Source: Paenibacillus allorhizosphaerae (GTDB lineage: Bacteria; Bacillota; Bacilli; Paenibacillales; NBRC-103111). Taken from it: a DNA stretch of 64,000 nucleotides. The position numbers and the translations under genes were made by a program. The DNA lies in NCBI RefSeq assembly GCF_910594985.1, contig NZ_CAJVCE010000001.1, forward strand, positions 620,001-684,000, given 5' to 3'. Positions 51,725 through 61,060 of the stretch are shown piece after piece. The notes under the pieces were generated by a model. That model saw nothing but the letters and a program-made list of their open reading frames with translations, did no database searches and was not told where the DNA came from. Numbering within the stretch: the stretch's first letter is position 1; each line of letters opens with the position of its first letter.

Positions 51725-53101
51725 TTATCTTATGCTTTTCCGGACCATATCGGACAGAAAGCTCATATTGAATATTTGCTTCGGCCGTCCTTTCCCCGCC
51801 GTGCGCTCTTCGCCGACGACGTGCACCAAACCTTCGTCCTGCCATACGACGAGCAGCCGGTGCACCGTTCGGGTTGTGACTCCGAGCAGTTGGGCAAGCT
51901 CCTGCGTTTTATATTCCGTCTTCCCCCTCCGGCTCACGTCGACGACCATCTTGCTCAAATATTTGTAATGCATGCCGGCAAGCTCGGCTTTTTTCAATAA
52001 TTCCGGACTTAAAAACGACAAATCCAGCTTCCACGTCTCCGTCATTTCGAGCGGTCCGATAACGCCCCGGTCTTCGCGAACGATAAAACCGACATTCCCC
52101 CCCGCTTCCTTGGCTTGCCTAAGCGCCATCCGCGCATGTGTACCGGCCTGGTTGGCGGAGTAGCCGAAACCGATCCCGATGCTTAACGACAACCCCAATG
52201 TTTTGTCCAGCTCCCAGTTGAGCGGAATCCGTTTGTACCCTCCGGTTTCCCGTTCGAAGATGCCTCGGGTGGTCACAAACAAATACTCGTCGCCGCCCAT
52301 ATGGGTAAAGTGCCCATCGAGCGATTCCGCATAACCGAGCAGCACGCGGTGAATGTCGAGCTTCAGCCTCTGCACATCGTGCTCGGATTCCTGACGTTCG
52401 GCGGTACGGGAAAAATTGTCGATGTTGATCAGTCCGATCACCATCTGTGATTCTTTGCTGCGTCGCGTTTCGGTAGCAAGCAGCGCCCTTTCCAGAGAGA
52501 CGATGATATCCTGCTCCGTCGGCACCATCCATTCGTTTGGCACGCCAAGCCGCGTCAATTGTTCCGACACGGACCGGATTGCCGTGATCGCCACACTCGT
52601 TTGTCCGGAACGGTTCATCCGGCTGTGAAATTCGACGATCTCCTCTCGTCCCATGCGAACGCTTTCAGCCATGCAAACGAGCGTCGGCAGCCGTTCGCCG
52701 AATTCCTTGGCGCACCGCTCGGCGGTCTGCTGCGTCACCGTATCGATCGAAACGGCGATGCCTCCGCCATATTTGATTTGTACGTCGAGCAACGACCGGT
52801 ACAACCCCGTTCCGTTCATCGGAACGTAATGAGCCGGGATCGGAAATGTCATTTGCTCTTTGGCTCGTGAGTACGGAATCGGACCGGTGAAGAACAGCAC
52901 CTCCGCCCGTTCCGCCAGCTTCTCGGCCAATACCGGCGCCTCGTTCTCGTCCCGGTAGCTTAAAATTTCCGGAGAAAACGACGGAAACGATTTGAGCACA
53001 TCCGACACCGTACCGAAAAAAGCTTCGGGACAAATGACGCCGACGGCTATGCTGTTCTTATGTACATGTACTTGTTCGGTATCCATTGAGCCTTGAATCA
53101 T
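51725..53101 (-). CDS. GGDEF-like/HTH transcription regulator, intact copy
   Basis: A 458-residue regulator. Residues about 18-200 form an alpha/beta sensor-like region (VGVICPEAFF, VLFFTGPIPYSRAKE). Residues about 218-345 are a GGDEF-like domain: LINIDNF (224-230) supplies the first acidic site and GGDEY stands at 269-273, then SLSIGIGFGYSANQ. A winged helix-turn-helix (KTQELAQLLGVTTRTVHRLLVVW) fills about 396-425, followed by GKGRPKQIFN. It is paralogous to 34253-35638, where both catalytic-type sites are lost. GGAGGG precedes the ATG at 53101. It heads the large amino-sugar cluster and has its own promoter. Nucleotide binding or cyclase activity is possible but untested. Confidence 0.8.
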   Translation of the reverse strand: MIQGSMDTEQVHVHKNSIAVGVICPEAFFGTVSDVLKSFPSFSPEILSYRDENEAPVLAEKLAERAEVLFFTGPIPYSRAKEQMTFPIPAHYVPMNGTGLYRSLLDVQIKYGGGIAVSIDTVTQQTAERCAKEFGERLPTLVCMAESVRMGREEIVEFHSRMNRSGQTSVAITAIRSVSEQLTRLGVPNEWMVPTEQDIIVSLERALLATETRRSKESQMVIGLINIDNFSRTAERQESEHDVQRLKLDIHRVLLGYAESLDGHFTHMGGDEYLFVTTRGIFERETGGYKRIPLNWELDKTLGLSLSIGIGFGYSANQAGTHARMALRQAKEAGGNVGFIVREDRGVIGPLEMTETWKLDLSFLSPELLKKAELAGMHYKYLSKMVVDVSRRGKTEYKTQELAQLLGVTTRTVHRLLVVWQDEGLVHVVGEERTAGKGRPKQIFNMSFLSDMVRKSIR

Positions 53102-53147
53102 ATCGCCAACCCTCCGGATCGTTAGTGCAATTGTCGTTCATATTGCC

Positions 53148-53177
53148 ATTGTACCGGATCATTTATTTACATGACAA
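53148..53177 (-). promoter_or_regulatory. Promoter of regulator and amino-sugar cluster
   Basis: Minus strand TTGTCA (53177-53172), 18-base spacer, TACAAT (53153-53148). The leader to ATG 53101 would be about 40 bases. Confidence 0.55.
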
Positions 53178-53338
53178 ATCTTTAAATTGTCTTTAAAAGA
53201 TCAGGCGGATGATTTCGAAAAACTTTTCTTACTATGACAACGGATGTCATCGTTACCTCGTACAATGAAGCAGAATCATCGCACTTGCATCAAAACATGC
53301 ATTTTACATTTTACATTTTAGAAAAGTGAGGTTGTGAC

Positions 53339-54172
53339 ATGAACGGGCTGCAAGGTAAGATTGCGTTGGTAACCGGCGGGAGCCGAGGCGCGGGACGAGG
53401 CATTGCAATCGAGTTGGCCCGAGCCGGAGCCGTCGTCTACGTAACCGGAAGAAGCGTGAAGGGCAACTCCACTCATAATTACCCGGGTACGATCGACGAC
53501 ACGGCAGCGGAAATTCGCGCTTATGGCGGAACCGCCTATGCCTGCCGCTGCGATCACACGAAAGACGAGGAAACGGCGGCGGTCGTTGAGCGCATTCGTC
53601 GCGAACAAGGGCAGCTTCATATTGTCGTGAACAACGTCTGGGGAGGGCATGATTTGCCCATGGAGGTGAAGCCTTTCTGGGAGCTGCCCTTACAGCATTG
53701 GGATACGATGTTTCATGGCGGTGTTCGCGCCCAGCTCGTTACGAATCATTATGCCATCCCCCTCCTGCGCGAGCGGCAATCGGGACTGATCGTCCATACG
53801 ACATTCCGCGATCAGGATAAATATACCGGGACCTTCTATTATGACCTAGCCAAAAACGCGTTATGCCGCATGGCATTCGGCTTGGCAACGGAGCTGCGGA
53901 AAGACGGCATCTCGGTTGTCGCTTTATCGCCGGGATGGATGCGCACGGAATTGGTACTGGCGAATTACAAGACGGATGAAGAACATTGGAAGGAAGTGAG
54001 GGCACTGGAACGGTCGGAATCGCCGTATTATATTGGGCGGGCGGTCTGCGCGCTGGCCGGCGACTCGCAAGTGATGCGAAAAAGCGGTCAAGTGCTGCAG
54101 GTCGGTCAGCTTGCGGATGAATACGGATTCACCGATATCGATGGACGAACCGTTCCTCCGTTTATCATTTAA
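53339..54172 (+). CDS. Short-chain dehydrogenase/reductase
   Basis: A 277-residue classical SDR. TGGSRGAG at residues 12-19 binds NAD(P), NNVWGG replaces the usual NNAG, and the catalytic Tyr168/Lys172 pair is in YDLAK. The Ser position lies near HTTFRDQ and is not a clear match. SPGWMRTEL follows the active site. GTGAGG precedes the ATG. It resembles DHRS1-type SDRs. It is divergent from the GGDEF-like regulator and may be part of the same regulon. The substrate is unknown. Confidence 0.88.
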   Translation: MNGLQGKIALVTGGSRGAGRGIAIELARAGAVVYVTGRSVKGNSTHNYPGTIDDTAAEIRAYGGTAYACRCDHTKDEETAAVVERIRREQGQLHIVVNNVWGGHDLPMEVKPFWELPLQHWDTMFHGGVRAQLVTNHYAIPLLRERQSGLIVHTTFRDQDKYTGTFYYDLAKNALCRMAFGLATELRKDGISVVALSPGWMRTELVLANYKTDEEHWKEVRALERSESPYYIGRAVCALAGDSQVMRKSGQVLQVGQLADEYGFTDIDGRTVPPFII

Positions 54173-54235
54173 CTTGACGAGCCGCATTTCACTCGGTATG
54201 GAAGCTCTCATTCGCGCACAGCGCTTCACGAATAA

Positions 54236-54271
54236 AAAACGCCTCCGACCTTAAAGGCCGTGAGGCGTTTT
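54236..54271. terminator. Bidirectional terminator of SDR and GDPD genes
   Basis: AAAACGCCTC (54236-54245)/GAGGCGTTTT (54262-54271), with T-rich sequence following on the plus strand and A-rich sequence before it. It sits between the convergent genes. Confidence 0.85.
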
Positions 54272-54311
54272 GCTTTTCCATAGCAATTTGAACGATCAAT
54301 GTTATGGAGCC

Positions 54312-55031
54312 TTATCCTTGATTGTCATGAAGCATCGTATCGGTTGTAATGTAATCGACTCCGGCTTTAATGAACAATCCGGCTTCTTCCTTCGTATTTA
54401 CGGTCCATACCGATACTTCGATCCCCGCTTCGTGGGATCTTTCGATATCTTTGAACGTCGTTTCGTTGTAGCAGTAGTCGAGAAACGCATTGCCCAGTTC
54501 CTTTACAAACTCGAAGTCCTCCGGCGTCGGGCGCTTAGCCGACAAATAACCCAAAGGCACTTCGCTGTTCAGCTTTCGCATTTTGCGCAAATCGTCGGCA
54601 TTGAAGCAAATGAAACAGCATTTTTCGAAAATGCCGCTGTTCTTCACAATGGCAAGGAGCGATTCCAAATCGGCGTCGGTGTGGTAATGCTCGATTTCCA
54701 CGAAAGCATGCATCCCGTATTGCTTGCATACGTCCAGCACTTCTTCCAAAGTCGGCACCTTCAAGCCAGGGTAGTCGTCGATATTATGACCCGAATCGAT
54801 CTTTAGCTTCCGGATGTCTTCGAAAGTAAAATCTTTTGCTTTGCCGGTGCCGTCGGTCATCCGGTCTACCGTACGGTCGTGATGGACAATCCACCTTCCG
54901 TCCACCGTGCAATAAGTGTCGCATTCGATGCCCCAGAAACCGGAACGGCCTGCGAGCTCAAAAGAAGGAATCGTATTTTCCGGCGCCATCATGCTATATC
55001 CCCGGTGGGCCACATATTTGGGTGCTGTCAT
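54312..55031 (-). CDS. Glycerophosphodiester phosphodiesterase
   Basis: A 239-residue GDPD. The catalytic motif AHRGYSMMAPENTIPSF, the metal site GIECDTYCTVDGRWIVHHD, and VEIEHYH are visible; a second His in HHDRTVDRMTDGTG fits the family. No signal peptide is present, so it is cytoplasmic. The ribosome site is weak (AGGCAGG, about 13 bases off). It hydrolyses glycerophosphodiesters to glycerol-3-phosphate and an alcohol in phospholipid turnover. It follows the large HAD gene by 42 bases. Confidence 0.92.
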   Translation of the reverse strand: MTAPKYVAHRGYSMMAPENTIPSFELAGRSGFWGIECDTYCTVDGRWIVHHDRTVDRMTDGTGKAKDFTFEDIRKLKIDSGHNIDDYPGLKVPTLEEVLDVCKQYGMHAFVEIEHYHTDADLESLLAIVKNSGIFEKCCFICFNADDLRKMRKLNSEVPLGYLSAKRPTPEDFEFVKELGNAFLDYCYNETTFKDIERSHEAGIEVSVWTVNTKEEAGLFIKAGVDYITTDTMLHDNQG

Positions 55032-55073
55032 AGTTCAAAATACCTGCCTCTCGTCATGGTTACGTATATTGGA

Positions 55074-57497
55074 TTAACATTGGAAAAACGGCTCTTCAGG
55101 TGAAGGCGTGAAAATGACGGGTCGATCCGGCAAGCCTTCGTATGCTCGCTCGATGTCGGATTGTTTGAGCGCTGTATCCCACAGTGATGCGACGATATAC
55201 ACATGATTTCCTGTCCTGCTTGCTTCCATTAACGAAACGTACCGGAACGATCCCCACGGACGATCGCCGGACGAACGAGCCGTGTCAATAACACAATCTG
55301 CTGTCAACCCATGATTGTAGAGCAAAGCGATCACTTGATCCAGCATTCCCCCTTGTCCGTACACATGCACATGCGTGATTTGGTTGCGTTTCAGTTGAAG
55401 CATCATATTTACAAACATGGCAAGTCCGCCGAACGAATCCTTCAGCCGCAAGTGGTACAAATATAAATAGTAAGGAAACCGGCGGGCCGCCATGCCTTGC
55501 GGCCAAAATACGTTCAAGGTGGATGGGCCGTAGTTGCACGCATTCAGAAATGCGGTCGCGCCATGCGCATAAAAGTTTTCATCCACCGGTTCGCAAATCG
55601 AAGTTTGCTCGGTTGCATGATTGTCTTGATGCGTTAAATCGCCCAGCAATTGCGCCTCTCCCGGTGTCGGAAGATCGATAAGCCGGTGAAAGGGCAGCAT
55701 CCAGGCGCGATGATCGGCCGATACGGCTTGCCGGTTACGGCAAAAATAATTGTAATATAGTTGATAGGCATATATGCCTTCCTGGCAAGCATCCTTGTAT
55801 CGGTACTGTTCCGGATCGATGTCAAGAGAAGCGGTGACCGGCTCGATTATATGATTGCCGGTCTCGCTGTAACGGAGCGTCGAGCCGAACGAGCCCATCG
55901 ACAGCTCTTCCAGAAACGCCGGCGATCGGGAGATCGCCGCAGCAAGATCAGCATGCTCCCCGCTGCTGCCGATAAAGCAGCGCACGTCATGTCCCTTCGC
56001 CAGCAGCCGGGCAGTTCCGGAAGTGCCGACGGCCAGAAGATGAATCGGACGCATCGCCTTATTCGCCAGCCGGCATATCGCGTCGATCCCCGTTTGAATC
56101 GTGCCGTGGAATCCGATGTCCAGCGTAAGAAGCTCCGGCGCTTCGCCGCAAGTCTGATGGAGATAGGCGATAAACCGGGTTCTCTCGCTCACGATCGCTG
56201 CGTTGATGGCGGCGGAAACCGGATCAAGCTTCAAATACGCAGCAAGCAAATCCCGGATCGGGTCGGCATTCGCCGCTTCCCGTTCGCACGCTTCGGGAGA
56301 AAGGTTGTGCATCGATGCAAATGTCTGAAAGCAGTCTTCAATCTGCAGCAAGTCGAAAGCTTCTTTCACCGTAACCCCTTTTTGCAAAAGAGACTCGAGC
56401 TCCGCTTCTCCAAAGCCGCTTAAGGAAGGCAAATAGACCGCCTGCCTCGAAACATAAATCGGAACGACTTGAATGTCCAGTCCCCTGAACCGGACGGCCC
56501 TTTGGAGCATCGGTCCAAGCAAGTATCCTTCCCGCATAAGCGGATGTATCGCCGTTCGGTTCTCTTGAACGCATATATCGATAACCCAGTCGCACAGCGC
56601 CTGGAGGAAAGGTCCGAACATCCCGGCGCCAAGCGCATGAAAGTGCCGCTGCTTTTCGTCGTAATCGCCCGAGACGAGCGAGGCGCCGGCCAGTTTGCGA
56701 AGCGACCGTAATTCCGGCAGCACCTCCCCGTGTCGGATCGACTCCCAATGATAAGCGCTCTCGAACGTCTCGGGGATGACGTTATAGTGAACGGAACGAA
56801 TGCCGCGGCTCTCGGCCCCCATGATGTCCGCGCGGTAGCTGTCGCCAATATGAATCACAGCGGAACGATCAACGGCCGGGAACGCTGCCAGCAGCGTGTC
56901 GAACAATCGCCCGGATACCTTATCGCCCTTCGTTTCCGAAGAAACGAGAATGCGATCGACCATGGTCATGTCGAGTCCGGCCGCTTCCAATAAGTTCGCC
57001 ATCTGCACCGCGGATAAATACATGTCGGAGACGAGCGCAACTTTCGTTCCTTGATTGCGGCAACATCGCATCAATGAGACGATGTTGGGGTTTAAGTAGC
57101 AATACCGCTTTTCCGCTTCGAGCTCCAAAAATTGCAATTGCTCCCTGTCGCCGACATGGGAGGGGAACTGCTCATATATTTCGTGAAGCGTAACTTCCGA
57201 ATGCTTATGCGCGGCCCACTGCTTATCCCTGGCCTGCGATTCGGCCGAAATCCGCATGGACGCGAATTCATTTGGAGTCACGGATGGAAGCAGCACCGCT
57301 TGCCGGTGCGCTTCTTCCGCGATATGCAAAAAAACGTCTGACGGCTTGCCGCACGCCCGAAGCAGCAACGTATCGAACACATCCAGGCTGAGCAGGCGAA
57401 CATCGGATGCCGCAGGAACGAACTCGCTTAAATATTGATCATATTTCCACAGTTCCATGTTATGTGTGCTGATTTCGAAATCGGAGTTACGTAGCAC
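55074..57497 (-). CDS. Large HAD-superfamily hydrolase (COG5610-like)
   Basis: An 807-residue protein. The N-terminal HAD domain begins LLSLDVFDTLLLR, the DxxDT catalytic motif at about residues 39-43, followed by ALVSDMYLS and IHIGDSYRADIMGAESRG. The remainder (about 260-807) is a long alpha/beta region with no family I can name; the end (VYIVASLWDTALKQSDIERA) looks like a Rossmann-type fold. GTG 57497 is chosen because AGAGGAG stands 7 bases upstream; the ATG 36 bases earlier has none. Such proteins are often found in polysaccharide or glycan gene sets. The substrate is unknown. Confidence 0.8.
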   Translation of the reverse strand: MLRNSDFEISTHNMELWKYDQYLSEFVPAASDVRLLSLDVFDTLLLRACGKPSDVFLHIAEEAHRQAVLLPSVTPNEFASMRISAESQARDKQWAAHKHSEVTLHEIYEQFPSHVGDREQLQFLELEAEKRYCYLNPNIVSLMRCCRNQGTKVALVSDMYLSAVQMANLLEAAGLDMTMVDRILVSSETKGDKVSGRLFDTLLAAFPAVDRSAVIHIGDSYRADIMGAESRGIRSVHYNVIPETFESAYHWESIRHGEVLPELRSLRKLAGASLVSGDYDEKQRHFHALGAGMFGPFLQALCDWVIDICVQENRTAIHPLMREGYLLGPMLQRAVRFRGLDIQVVPIYVSRQAVYLPSLSGFGEAELESLLQKGVTVKEAFDLLQIEDCFQTFASMHNLSPEACEREAANADPIRDLLAAYLKLDPVSAAINAAIVSERTRFIAYLHQTCGEAPELLTLDIGFHGTIQTGIDAICRLANKAMRPIHLLAVGTSGTARLLAKGHDVRCFIGSSGEHADLAAAISRSPAFLEELSMGSFGSTLRYSETGNHIIEPVTASLDIDPEQYRYKDACQEGIYAYQLYYNYFCRNRQAVSADHRAWMLPFHRLIDLPTPGEAQLLGDLTHQDNHATEQTSICEPVDENFYAHGATAFLNACNYGPSTLNVFWPQGMAARRFPYYLYLYHLRLKDSFGGLAMFVNMMLQLKRNQITHVHVYGQGGMLDQVIALLYNHGLTADCVIDTARSSGDRPWGSFRYVSLMEASRTGNHVYIVASLWDTALKQSDIERAYEGLPDRPVIFTPSPEEPFFQC

Positions 57498-57679
57498 GGA
57501 AGGACTCCTCTCGCCAAACAAGCTACATTTCATTTGTTATTATACATAATTAGCCATTCAGTGACTATTCCTTTTCGAAGCAGCAGCGTATAACAGTTAT
57601 AGCGGATAAATGTAACCGGCCGAAACGTTCTCATTTCGCCTTCGTATGAACTTTATATAGATAAAGGGCGGTGATATTG

Positions 57680-57874
57680 ATGGTGTCCATTATCGGCGTC
57701 GGCTTATTATTCATGCTCATCCTTTTTGCCTTGAATATCATTACAAGCGTGTGGGCGTACAATGATTGTTTATCGAAGGGCCGAAGCCGGGAGTTTGCGC
57801 TGCTCGTGCTGATTTTGACATTGATCTTCCCGGTTATGGGCTTGATCGTTTATCTTATCATTCGTAACCAGTAA
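57680..57874 (+). CDS. Small two-helix membrane protein (PLDc_N-like)
   Basis: A 64-residue protein with two transmembrane helices (about 3-25 and 42-62) and a cytoplasmic loop YNDCLSKGRSREF. The second helix with FPVMGLIVYLIIR is typical of the PLDc_N/YxlE-like small membrane proteins. ATG 57680 follows GGGCGGTG. Function unknown. It ends just before a terminator. Confidence 0.75.
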   Translation: MVSIIGVGLLFMLILFALNIITSVWAYNDCLSKGRSREFALLVLILTLIFPVMGLIVYLIIRNQ

Positions 57875-57911
57875 AGATACCGGCAGCAGTCGTCTACAGA
57901 CGACGAACGTA

Positions 57912-57947
57912 AAGCCCGATTCGGCCGAAAGCCGGAGTCGGGCTTTT
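57912..57947. terminator. Bidirectional terminator
   Basis: AAAGCCCGA (57912-57920)/TCGGGCTTT (57939-57947), with inner TTCGG/CCGGA pairing and a following T-run. It separates the small membrane protein from the convergent solute-binding gene. Confidence 0.85.
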
Positions 57948-57961
57948 ACTAGCGGGAGCAG

Positions 57962-59275
57962 TTATTGAATCGTCATTTCCTTATTCGCCTTCTCTTCTCC
58001 ATTGCGCAGCGCCGTATTGATATCGACTCCTTTCACCGCGACATCCTGGCTTACATCCCCGTTCACGATGGCGTTAATTTTCGGATCGTATTTGGAAGCG
58101 TCCGGCAGCGGCGAAGGGTTCACTTTGAAGATCGCCTGCAAATTTTTTCCTTTGAACAAATCGCTGTCCGAGCCGAAAGCTTTGCGAATCTCGTCATTTT
58201 TAAGCACCGATACCCTCCCGGCTTTGCTCATCTTCGTTTGTACCTCTTCGCTCAACAAGGTCGTCAATACCATGTAAGCAGCTTCCTTATACTTGCTTTC
58301 TTTGTTGACGACAGCCATATGATAGTCGACTTCTTTGCCAAAACCCGGACGGTCGCTATACCCCGGGTGAGCGGCCAAATCCCATTTGAACAAATCGCTC
58401 GAACCGGCTTTGTTAAAATAAAGGACAGCGGCGGCAATCCAGCCGGTATACATGGCCATTCGCTGATCCTTGAAAAAGACGTCGGTCGAATGTCTGAATT
58501 TTCCTTTTTCCACGTAGCCGGGGACGGAATAAAATTGCTGCAGCAGCGAAAACACCTTGGCATGACGATCCGTAGTCAATACCGCTTTTCCGGATGCCCG
58601 GTCAAATACGGGAACGCCGTACTGCCAATACATTTGCCTTAAGTCGGGAGGCATGATACCAATATAGTCCGTGCCGCCGTCAGACCGTGTCAGCTTTTTA
58701 CCAAGCTCCAGAGCTTCCTCGTACGTCATGACATCTTTCGGATAAGCGACCCCGAACTTGTCGAAAATGTCCTTATTGTACACCAGTGCACCGTAGTTCA
58801 TGGCAAACGGCATTCCGTAAAACGCCTTTTGATCGCCTAGCTTTTTCGTTTGCTGCACGGCCGCCGGTTCGATCTGTCCGAGATTGATATTGTACGTTTC
58901 GATCATCTTCGTTAAATCTTCGGGAATGGCCATGTCGAGGATATTGATTAACGAAACGTTGCTGACCAGTATGATATCGGGAAAGGAACCGGCCGTCATC
59001 AATTTTTCAAGCGAATCTTTCGTTTGAACGAGATTGATTTCGGGAAATTTGGCTTTCACCGGTTCAACGAAAAACTTCTGAAATTGTTCTTCCGTCGTTC
59101 CGGTGCTGTAATCGAGCACGACAAGCTCCGCCGGACCCCCTTTATACTCCCTTACATTGGCCTGGTCGCTTGGACTTTTCGGGCCAGCGGCTTCTTTACT
59201 GCTGCATCCGAAAAGAGACCCGATCATGCCGGGAATGAGAAACAGCGATAATGCGATACGAAACGTCTTGTCCAC
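57962..59275 (-). CDS. ABC transporter solute-binding lipoprotein
   Basis: A 437-residue family 1 solute-binding protein. The start is GTG at 59275, with GGGAGGGG upstream, which gives a signal peptide ending LFGC (Cys24). LVYNKDIFDKFGVAYPKD and MTYEEALELGKKLT relate it to the proteins at 1196, 5098 and 41285. It follows the second solute-binding gene at 59408 by 132 bases, so it may be co-transcribed with the YesMN operon. No permease is seen. Confidence 0.88.
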   Translation of the reverse strand: MDKTFRIALSLFLIPGMIGSLFGCSSKEAAGPKSPSDQANVREYKGGPAELVVLDYSTGTTEEQFQKFFVEPVKAKFPEINLVQTKDSLEKLMTAGSFPDIILVSNVSLINILDMAIPEDLTKMIETYNINLGQIEPAAVQQTKKLGDQKAFYGMPFAMNYGALVYNKDIFDKFGVAYPKDVMTYEEALELGKKLTRSDGGTDYIGIMPPDLRQMYWQYGVPVFDRASGKAVLTTDRHAKVFSLLQQFYSVPGYVEKGKFRHSTDVFFKDQRMAMYTGWIAAAVLYFNKAGSSDLFKWDLAAHPGYSDRPGFGKEVDYHMAVVNKESKYKEAAYMVLTTLLSEEVQTKMSKAGRVSVLKNDEIRKAFGSDSDLFKGKNLQAIFKVNPSPLPDASKYDPKINAIVNGDVSQDVAVKGVDINTALRNGEEKANKEMTIQ

Positions 59276-59407
59276 TTCGAACCCCTCCCTAATTTCTATT
59301 AATACCTGATTGATACCTGTATTGATTAAGCACAACCTTACTACCCTAATTTAAGCGGCCCCGGTTCCGAGAGCTCATGGCCGCTGGGGAGTTGTTTCTT
59401 GTCAGAG

Positions 59408-60946
59408 TTATTGATTTGCCTTATAGGCGGCATTGACTTCATCCATGATTTTCTGCCCGCCGTCACGCTTCCATTGCGCAATTGCATCGTCGATGCTTTC
59501 CACAGGCTTTTTGCCGGCGATAATTTCGATCAACGTCTTTTGGAATTTGTCGGCCAATGGCTTGCCTTTTTCCGCGAAGGAAGCGGACGAATCGATATAG
59601 GCGTCGCCTGCGTTTTTATACGGATACTTGCCTGCATTGGCGATCGATTGCTCCATTTCCTTCGCCCAAACGGGATCGCTCCAGCGGTAAATGTTAAACG
59701 TATTCGAATTGCTCCGCAAAACCCAGTTCCAAAGAAGACTTTGCCGGCCTTCGCCTTCCGCTTTCAACGCGTCGGTCATCTCATAGGAGCCGTTGGCCAG
59801 CTTCTTGTAGTGGTATCCTTCAATCCCGTTCTTAATGATCTGTTCTCCCTCGGCGGATACCCACCAATCGAACATGCTCAAAATACGGTTGCGTTTCTTT
59901 TCGTTCACGTCTTTGCTCAATACAACCTTGATCATGCCGCTCGTTGGCGTCGTATTACCTCGCATGCCGTTCTTCCCGATCGGTGGGGAAAGTTCGACGA
60001 ACCGGGCATTCGGCGCGATCGATTGAAGCTGCTGATTCGTTTGCCGGCTTAATTGGTAATGCATATCCGCGAAACCGACTTTCCCCTGAGCATACTTTTC
60101 ATTGAAGTTCGTGTTGGTCATGAAGTCTTTGTCAAGGACGCCTTCCTCATATGCTTTTCTCATGAAAGTGAGAAAAGACTTCCACTCCTCGGATTGGATT
60201 TGCGTCGGAATGAGCTGTCCGTCCTTTTCTTGCCAGCCGTTAGCTATGCCGAACGATGCCAGCAGCTCCGGCATTCCCATATGAATCGAGTTGCCAAGCA
60301 CGGAGAATCCCACGGTATCCTGCTTACCGTTGCCATCCGGGTCTTGCGTGGTAAAAGCTTTCGCCATTTCATAAAATCGGTCGATCGTAAATTCGTCGTT
60401 ACCGGGCAACTCGATGCCGAGATTATGGAGCCAATCGGCGCGGACATAAATCGTATTTTGGGACGTGGCGTGAATCGGGATGCCGTATATTTTCCCTTTG
60501 GGATTCAAGATGCCCCATTCCTCCGGGCTGGAGATCCGTTTCAATTGCGGATATTGCGGCAAATACGGCTGGATATCGAGAAACACGCCTTGATTCGCCC
60601 ATTTCAGGAATAAATTGGGACTGTCGATCCGGATCACATCGGGCATTTTGCCCGACGCTGCAATGACATTGAGCTTCTCGGCGTAGTTTGCGTTGGGAAC
60701 CCATTGAATTTGCAAGTCCACATTGAATTTATGATTGATATACTTGATCGTAGGATGATTGTTATCCGGCCATCCTCCGCCCTTCCAGGATGCGATCACC
60801 ATATCGATCCTGATGTTCTCCGACATTTCGTCAGGTTCCTCTGTGCTAACATCTGCGTTTTGCAGATTCGCGTCCCTCTGAACGCATCCGGCTGCCACGC
60901 CAAGTAAGAGACTGATTGCAATCGTCGTTGAAAACATCTTTTTCAT
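59408..60946 (-). CDS. LipO-like solute-binding lipoprotein
   Basis: A 512-residue solute-binding lipoprotein of the long LipO-type. The lipobox is AAGC with Cys21 if ATG 60946 is used; GAGGGATG precedes it. Mature features include PEEWGILNPKGKIYGIPI and DPDGNGKQDTVGFSV, typical of these Paenibacillus oligosaccharide binders. It is 114 bases downstream of the histidine kinase, so the TCS may control it. No permease gene appears inside the window. Confidence 0.88.
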   Translation of the reverse strand: MKKMFSTTIAISLLLGVAAGCVQRDANLQNADVSTEEPDEMSENIRIDMVIASWKGGGWPDNNHPTIKYINHKFNVDLQIQWVPNANYAEKLNVIAASGKMPDVIRIDSPNLFLKWANQGVFLDIQPYLPQYPQLKRISSPEEWGILNPKGKIYGIPIHATSQNTIYVRADWLHNLGIELPGNDEFTIDRFYEMAKAFTTQDPDGNGKQDTVGFSVLGNSIHMGMPELLASFGIANGWQEKDGQLIPTQIQSEEWKSFLTFMRKAYEEGVLDKDFMTNTNFNEKYAQGKVGFADMHYQLSRQTNQQLQSIAPNARFVELSPPIGKNGMRGNTTPTSGMIKVVLSKDVNEKKRNRILSMFDWWVSAEGEQIIKNGIEGYHYKKLANGSYEMTDALKAEGEGRQSLLWNWVLRSNSNTFNIYRWSDPVWAKEMEQSIANAGKYPYKNAGDAYIDSSASFAEKGKPLADKFQKTLIEIIAGKKPVESIDDAIAQWKRDGGQKIMDEVNAAYKANQ

Positions 60947-61060
60947 CGTTGTTAACATCCCTCGTTATCGTTTGGGTTGTTATATGTTTCCTCCGCAGTT
61001 TCCATTATATCACTGCAAAAAATACGCTTTTTCACAAAATTACGGTCTTTTTATCCGATT

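Noticed and set aside
53220-53265. Promoter for the SDR gene
   Set aside because: TACAAT at about 53260 has no acceptable -35 at normal spacing.
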